Shown here: one piece after another, positions 59,629 through 64,000 of the stretch | How the letters are laid out: the number at the start of each line of letters is the position of its first letter | Position numbering within the stretch: the first letter of the stretch is position 1 | Assembly (NCBI RefSeq): GCF_954871325.1 | Contig: NC_088776.1 | Coordinates: 28,444,508-28,508,507, forward strand | Length of the DNA: 64,000 nucleotides | From: Gordionus sp. m RMFG-2023 | Lineage: Eukaryota > Nematomorpha > Gordioida > Chordodea > Parachordodidae | Reading direction: 5' to 3' | Notes under the pieces: generated by a model | What the model saw: the letters and a program-made list of their open reading frames with translations, nothing else | Told to the model about the DNA's origin: nothing | Databases searched by the model: none | Made by a program: the position numbers and the translations under genes

Positions 59629-59842
59629 CAGTGTTGTGATGATTTAATGAAACATGTTGACGATTAAATAAAACCATCCATATAAAAATATTTTGTTTGC
59701 AAAAATAATTAAAATAACACAAGGATGAATAAAAGAATTTTCAATAATGTTTTGTCTATATTTTAATTATTTTTGCAAACAAAATATTTTAGATGGTTTT
59801 AATTTAATCGTCAATATGTTTCATTAAATCATCACAACACTG
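59629..59842. mobile_element. Hairpin MITE, 214 bp
   Basis: Two arms of about 88 bp, starting cagtgttgtgatgattta, are almost perfect inverted copies separated by about 40 bp. A TA precedes the left end but the right flank is TC. Size and structure fit a Tc1/mariner-type MITE. Neighbouring stretches 59281-59628 and 59843-60082 are AT-rich with nothing recognised. Confidence 0.85.
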
Positions 59843-60082
59843 TCTCATTAATTAATTTTTAAAAATATTTTATATTTCTAACATAAAGACAAATTTACAA
59901 ATAATTTATATCAAATTGCAAAGACATTGAACATTTGAATTATACAAAGCACTTAGATGAAATAAAAAAGGCTCATGATTCAATATATAAAAATGATTTT
60001 TGTATTTTGAAGTATAATTTTGTATGAAATATTACTTTTTACATAATTTGGAAAAATACACAAAAACTCAGGAACATGTTCT

Positions 60083-60394
60083 TCAACAATTAATTTTGTC
60101 TTCTTCGTGAAATTTCTTGTGGTCATCAAGAAGCGGTTTGCGCGTTTTACCTCTTTTGACAGCTCTAGGAATAGTTGCATAAGAGATCTATAAAATAAAT
60201 TAAAAAATACGTTTATGAGATGTCACAAATAACCTGATCATCTGGAATTTGTTTATTACGGGTATTATGAGTAATCAAGGGTTTCATTCTCCTTGTCATG
60301 TGAGTTTTGTTGATTTTTTTTCTAGAAGCTAAAATGGAATCCACTTCCTCTTCATATTCATCAAAACTTTTTCTATTGTCAATGTTTCCTCCTT
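60083..60394 (-). CDS. Last two exons of an unrecognised basic protein gene
   Basis: On the minus strand exon A runs 60394-60234 and exon B 60187-60083 (TGA). Between them is a 46-bp intron (60233-60188) with GTTATTT at the donor and TTTTATAG at the acceptor. Exon A follows a good acceptor (aaatatag) and begins in the second base of a codon. Joined, the frame stays open for 88 residues: an acidic part (RKSFDEYEEEVDSILASRKK), then a lysine/arginine-rich part (TRRMKPLITHNTRNKQIP), across the splice to ISYATIPRAVKRGKTRKPLL and DDHKKFHEEDKINC. I do not recognise the family; the basic, low-hydrophobic composition suggests a nuclear or nucleic-acid-binding tail. Upstream exons are uncertain; 62625-62530 could encode one in the compatible phase. 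The 66-residue frame at 59980-60180 is a shadow of exon B. Confidence 0.6.
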
Positions 60395-60837
60395 CTATAT
60401 TTATATTTTAAAATTAAGAAGCTGTGCAAAAATTGTTCACGATTCTAATGAACAATTAATATCTCTGTACAAAATAAATTTTATACACTGAATATTTTAA
60501 AAATAATTTCATTTTTTAATGTGGGGCCTTTTAACCCCATTCTAAAGTTTAAAATTCTTGTAAAAAAAAATAAGACTTACCAATTTTTATAACATTTTAA
60601 GCAAATATTACTAAAACCAATATATAGCTGTAAAAAATTGTAATGCCAAATTTTCATGGAAAAATTAATAAAACACTTTTATTCATTAGAAAACATATAA
60701 TAATTGTTAGCATGATTATTTTATATCTTGTATTTTTTGGTTAATGATAGTACTACCTGTATTTTGTTTATTTTTCATTTGGATAGGTATACTGCTAAAT
60801 TTATTTATAATATATATTTGAAAAATAGTGATTTTTG

Positions 60838-61045
60838 GAAAGCGTGAGTGGCCTAGTCGGCAGGAGCATCGTTGTCAATCCGTTCTGGGTTCGAATCCTA
60901 ACAAAGATCGTGTTATTTTCTTAATCCAATTTGGTGGTTCCGTCCTTGGGGTGGGGAGCGGGGTGATATATTGGAGATCGAATTCAGCCACGTGTTTCCG
61001 TTAATATATGTTAAGTAATAAGTGGGTCTTATTACATTTAAATAA
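60838..61045 (+). repeat. tRNA-derived SINE copy, well preserved
   Basis: It has an A box (tggcctagtcgg at 60849-60860) and a perfect B box (ggttcgaatcc at 60888-60898), then tttggtggttccgtccttgg and a 3' part ending gtgggtcttatt. It shares block order with 17096-17275 (minus). A foldable intact tRNA is not present. The SINE lies in what would be an intron or upstream region of the minus-strand gene ending at 60083. Confidence 0.85.
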
Positions 61046-61365
61046 ATTTATCAAAAGAATCTTGTATTCTTTTCATTTCATTGACAAAAGATATATACTT
61101 TTTTATATTTTTATTTAAAAAATCACTATTCAATCATATTATTTTTGTTGTATAGATTTAGCCGTATTTATTTCTTTCCCAATATATCTTATATTTTAAA
61201 ATTAATATTCGTTATTTTATATCTGGCATACCAACTTTATCGTTGTATACAAATTAGATAATTCAATTTTATAATTCTTTTTAATATTTATATTATTGGC
61301 AAATATCATCATACTTTTTTATTGTAAATTAGATATTTTAACTAGTTATCTATATCGAGGCTAAT
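61046..61365. other. AT-rich spacer
   Basis: Nothing recognisable. Confidence 0.35.
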
Positions 61366-61700
61366 TTTTCAAGCCAGGCCCGATTTCGAACGAACTTTTT
61401 TATTTGTTCAGAAAAGCCCGACCGACCTAAAATAAAAATCATTTGTCCACCCGACACGGCCCGAATTTATTCAAACATATAAATTATTTTTAAATGTAAA
61501 AAAATAGCCTACAAATCAAAAATATTGGTGTCTTGTTTCCTGCAATAATGCTATAATATATTCATTTATTTCACAAATTGAATATCATATTTAAAAATTT
61601 AACCTGATCCGATTAGAATTTATTTAAAAAATTTTAGGCCCGAGTCAGCCTGAGCTATAATTATTTTTAAAAAATAGGCCCGACCCAGGTAGAGAGTACA
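61366..61700. mobile_element. GGGCC-family hAT MITE remnant
   Basis: The left side has ccaggcccgatttcg, the right side ttaggcccgagtcagcctgag and ataggcccgacccagg, with AT-rich DNA between. This resembles the MITE at 57927-58323. Exact ends were not found. Confidence 0.4.
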
Positions 61701-63192
61701 TATAAAATCGACATATATTGTATCAGGCAGGGGAAGGGGATATGACGAAAGATCGTCTATGAAATTAAAGGGTGGTAGAGAAGGTAGGTTTTATTAATTT
61801 TGATTACATTTTTTTTTACTATTTTGGATTTCGATTTCCTTTTTTCCTTGCTAATTCAGGTGTCTATAAATTTTAAAAATTAATTATAAGGCCTGGCTAA
61901 AAATTTTTATTTAAGACCCAACCTAAAATTTTGAGTTCAAAAATAAAATTTGACACATTTTTATGAGGTTAAATTCCAAATTGCTTTGTTCTTATCACAG
62001 AAAAATAATTATTTTATTCTGATAAAACAGGAGAAAGCATCATTTTCTATAATATATATTAATTAATATTAAAGATAATTTAGATTGTCTATTTTTTTGG
62101 CATATTTATATGCAGAATAATTTTTTTATCTTGCTTGGAAGGAACAACCTAAGTTAAAGTCTTTATGAGACTTCAATTGAATATTTTTATGAGTAAATTG
62201 TTATTAAACTTATAGAAAAATTTTGTTGTAGGTGTTCCAAATAGAACTTATCAAATATGTGTTGAATTGAAATTTGAACATGTAAAGGTCTGCAAATGGC
62301 AAATATTTTAAGCTCGGCCAGGTCAAATTTTTACCCGTCCGGCTCCAATTTTTTACTACGATTGGTTGACCCAATTTTTTTAAATGTAAGGCACCTGAAA
62401 TATATATAGTTGGACATTAAAATAAAAAACTATTGAACAGGATTTCCCATCTAAAAAAAGGAAAGTCTCAATAAAAAAAAGAAAAGGGTCAATCAAGAAG
62501 GAAAAGGTCCGATCATTATAAACAAAAAGAAACCCTACCTATTAACAAAATCTTGGCAATGCCTATGCTTAGCACCCTTCTTTCCATTTGCAAATTTAGA
62601 CTGAACCGGAAACAGGATACGAAAATTTTGTTTATTTTAAAAATTAGCCTTTTAGCAATACTTAATATTATAAAAATCTTGTTATTATATTAATTAAGCA
62701 ATAATATAATAATAAACTAGTTTCCGTTAATACTTTATTATACTTAGATTGTACTTTAAACTTTACAGAGGATCAATAAAATTCGTTATAACATTTTTTT
62801 AGCTTTCACTATTTTAAATTCTGGCAATTAAGGAAAAAAATTCTGAGGGAAATTAGATTCGGATCTCAATTATATGGTACAATATTGTTTTGTAAATAAT
62901 TTAAATAAGTATTTTAATTTTGAATTTAAGAAACTTTTATATCGTTGATATGTTATTAATCTTCCAGGTACTAATAGTCGTCTTATTTTTATGATTGTAA
63001 TTATATTTTCTTATTTTCAATATTTTTAATTTTAAAAAGCTATGTCTTGGTAGGCAATTAAAAATTAGCATATTCGCACATTTAATTTTAGCAAACTTTG
63101 AAAACAATATAAAAAGGCATGAGTGGTCTTAGCAAATATTCTCGTATTAAAAATAGCATTTTTTTGCCAAAGTTCATTTTCGTAAATTCGTG
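61701..63192. other. AT-rich region with a hAT end at 62282 and possible exons
   Basis: At 62282 the phrase aaaggtctgcaaatgg followed by ctcggccaggtcaaa looks like a solo end of the GGGCC family. Two short stretches have exon-like borders: 61731-61781 (plus, open frame GRGYDERSSMKLKGGRE, donor gtaggt) and 62600-62535 (minus, after ttccggttcag, open in two frames, donor gtaggg). Neither is supported by a recognisable protein. Confidence 0.3.
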
Positions 63193-63500
63193 GGATAGGT
63201 TCTAAATCGCTAAAAGTTGGAAATAAAATTAATATTGGATGCTATGGTGTAAGCTTGTATTTAAGTTGATTTATCAGAAAAAAAGTGGAAATATTATCAT
63301 TGCTCCCAATTTGATTACCAATTTGGGAATTTGGATGATATTTCCTCCATTTTTTGCGATTTCTTTAAAATTCTCAACTTAATTATATGTGTTTACTCCC
63401 CTAGCATCTATTAATATTAATTTCAAATTTACTTAAAAATTTTCTAGGAGATAAGGGAGATTCCCAATTTTTGGCGATTTAGAACGGGAACCAAATTAAT
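63193..63500. mobile_element. Small MITE with ~30-bp inverted ends
   Basis: The left end ggttctaaatcgctaaaag and inverted right end cgttctaaatcgccaaaaa match over about 25 bases with a few changes. The interior (~300 bp) is non-coding. A similar phrase (cctaaatcgctaaaaattta) occurs alone near 48368. Confidence 0.55.
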
Positions 63501-64000
63501 CATTTTAAGCAGCAATTTTAATTTGAAAAAATTATATGATGGGTAAATAAATGTTATAACATCTATTTAATATTGAAAACTTTATTGAAGATATAAGGCA
63601 TTTCAAAATATATGGAATATAAGTAGTGATAAGCATAAAAATAAATTTAGAAGGGAAAAAAAGTTTCAAGAAATAGCTATAAAGAATATTTCAGGTTAGG
63701 TTATATTAACAATTAGTATTAGAGGCTAAATTAAAATATAAAAGCTTACACATATGTTAGGGAAGAAAAAAGAGAACTTCAGGCTCTGGATTTAAAAGAA
63801 AGTAGATTCATTTTTAAGCACTTTCAATGTAGATTTAAGTCATAGTGAGGATGCATCCATTGAAGAAAAGGGAATAAAAATTTTATATTAATATAAATTT
63901 TATTTTAATAAAAATTTACAGACCAGATGTAGATAAATATTGTCAGAAATTGAATATGGAAATGCAGTAAAATTAATTGCATAATATAAATTTGTCATTT
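63501..64000. other. Window edge; possible coding remnant at 63755-63880
   Basis: A plus-strand reading with YVREEKRELQALDLKESRFI (about 63750-63815) and, in another frame, FLSTFNVDLSHSEDASIEEK (about 63805-63870) is less AT-biased than its surroundings. I cannot assign it. It may be a transposase remnant continuing past the window. Confidence 0.3.

Noticed and set aside
60574-60606. Mini-exon on the minus strand ending at a gtaagtc donor
   Set aside because: Its only open frame has the wrong phase for joining to the exon at 60394.
60845-60905. Possible functional tRNA gene
   Set aside because: Good A and B boxes but no foldable cloverleaf, and a second dispersed copy exists, so it is a SINE.
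61731-61781. Exon-like stretch, plus strand
   Set aside because: Acceptor and donor look acceptable, but the 17-residue peptide matches nothing and no neighbouring exon was found, so it was not called as a gene.
62535-62600. Upstream exon for the minus-strand gene ending at 60083
   Set aside because: It has splice-like borders and a compatible phase, but two frames are open and the peptide is not recognisable, so it is only mentioned as a possibility.

Overview
The window reads as a stretch of a very A+T-rich arthropod nuclear genome. Two things say arthropod: a small multi-peptide precursor on the minus strand near 0.5-0.8 kb whose peptides resemble CAPA/periviscerokinin (PRX-amide) hormones, and the mix of transposons (pogo, hAT, piggyBac, IS630/Tc1-like, RTE-like LINEs, Ty3/gypsy) plus a multicopy cysteine-rich gene type that I recall mainly from arthropods. 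I cannot name the species. Host coding sequence is sparse: the neuropeptide exon (519-770, minus) and the last two exons of an unrecognised basic protein gene (60083-60394, minus) joined by a 46-bp GT-AG intron. Most of the rest is mobile DNA in different states of decay.

Layout. 0-1.2 kb: neuropeptide exon and flanks. 1.26-6.77 kb: decayed pogo transposon carrying a four-copy minisatellite and an internal direct duplication. 6.8-9.6 kb: AT-rich, one unrecognised ORF. 9.6-14.2 kb: Ty3/gypsy LTR retroelement fossil with a six-copy GC-rich repeat array before its 3' LTR. 14.8-17.8 kb: hAT-like remnants with a tRNA-derived SINE. 18.8-20.0 kb: a GCGAA motif array and a ~110-bp minisatellite. 20.5-21.4 kb: pogo-family MITE. 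22.2-25.0 kb: hAT element with an intact 8-bp target duplication. 26.7-28.1 kb: IS630/Tc1-like element with ~145-bp inverted repeats and an open catalytic ORF (DD30E by my count). 28.4-28.9 kb: RTE-like LINE endonuclease with a tRNA-like head. 30.1-30.4 kb: second GCGAA array, inverted. 32.6-34.9 kb: pogo element that has lost its catalytic core but keeps both DNA-binding ends.

34.9-47.0 kb is a hAT graveyard, with two elements bounded by perfect 8-bp duplications (41925-43066 and 45928-46955), a LINE fragment and a ~450-bp homopyrimidine tract. 47.5-48.2 kb holds an unclassified remnant. At 49.6-52.9 kb a piggyBac transposon sits at a TTAA inside a copy of a multicopy cysteine-rich gene, and that gene's reading continues on the far side. 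53.7-55.4 kb: hAT scraps. 56.5-59.3 kb: RTE-like LINE (minus) with a 397-bp hAT MITE in it. 59.6-59.8 kb: perfect hairpin MITE. 60.1-60.4 kb: the spliced host gene end. 60.8-63.5 kb: SINE and MITEs.

The genes do not form a pathway. The coherent picture is repeated nesting: SINE inside hAT, MITE inside LINE, piggyBac inside a gene copy, minisatellites inside pogo and gypsy elements. All calls come from reading translations and repeats by eye; no similarity search was run.
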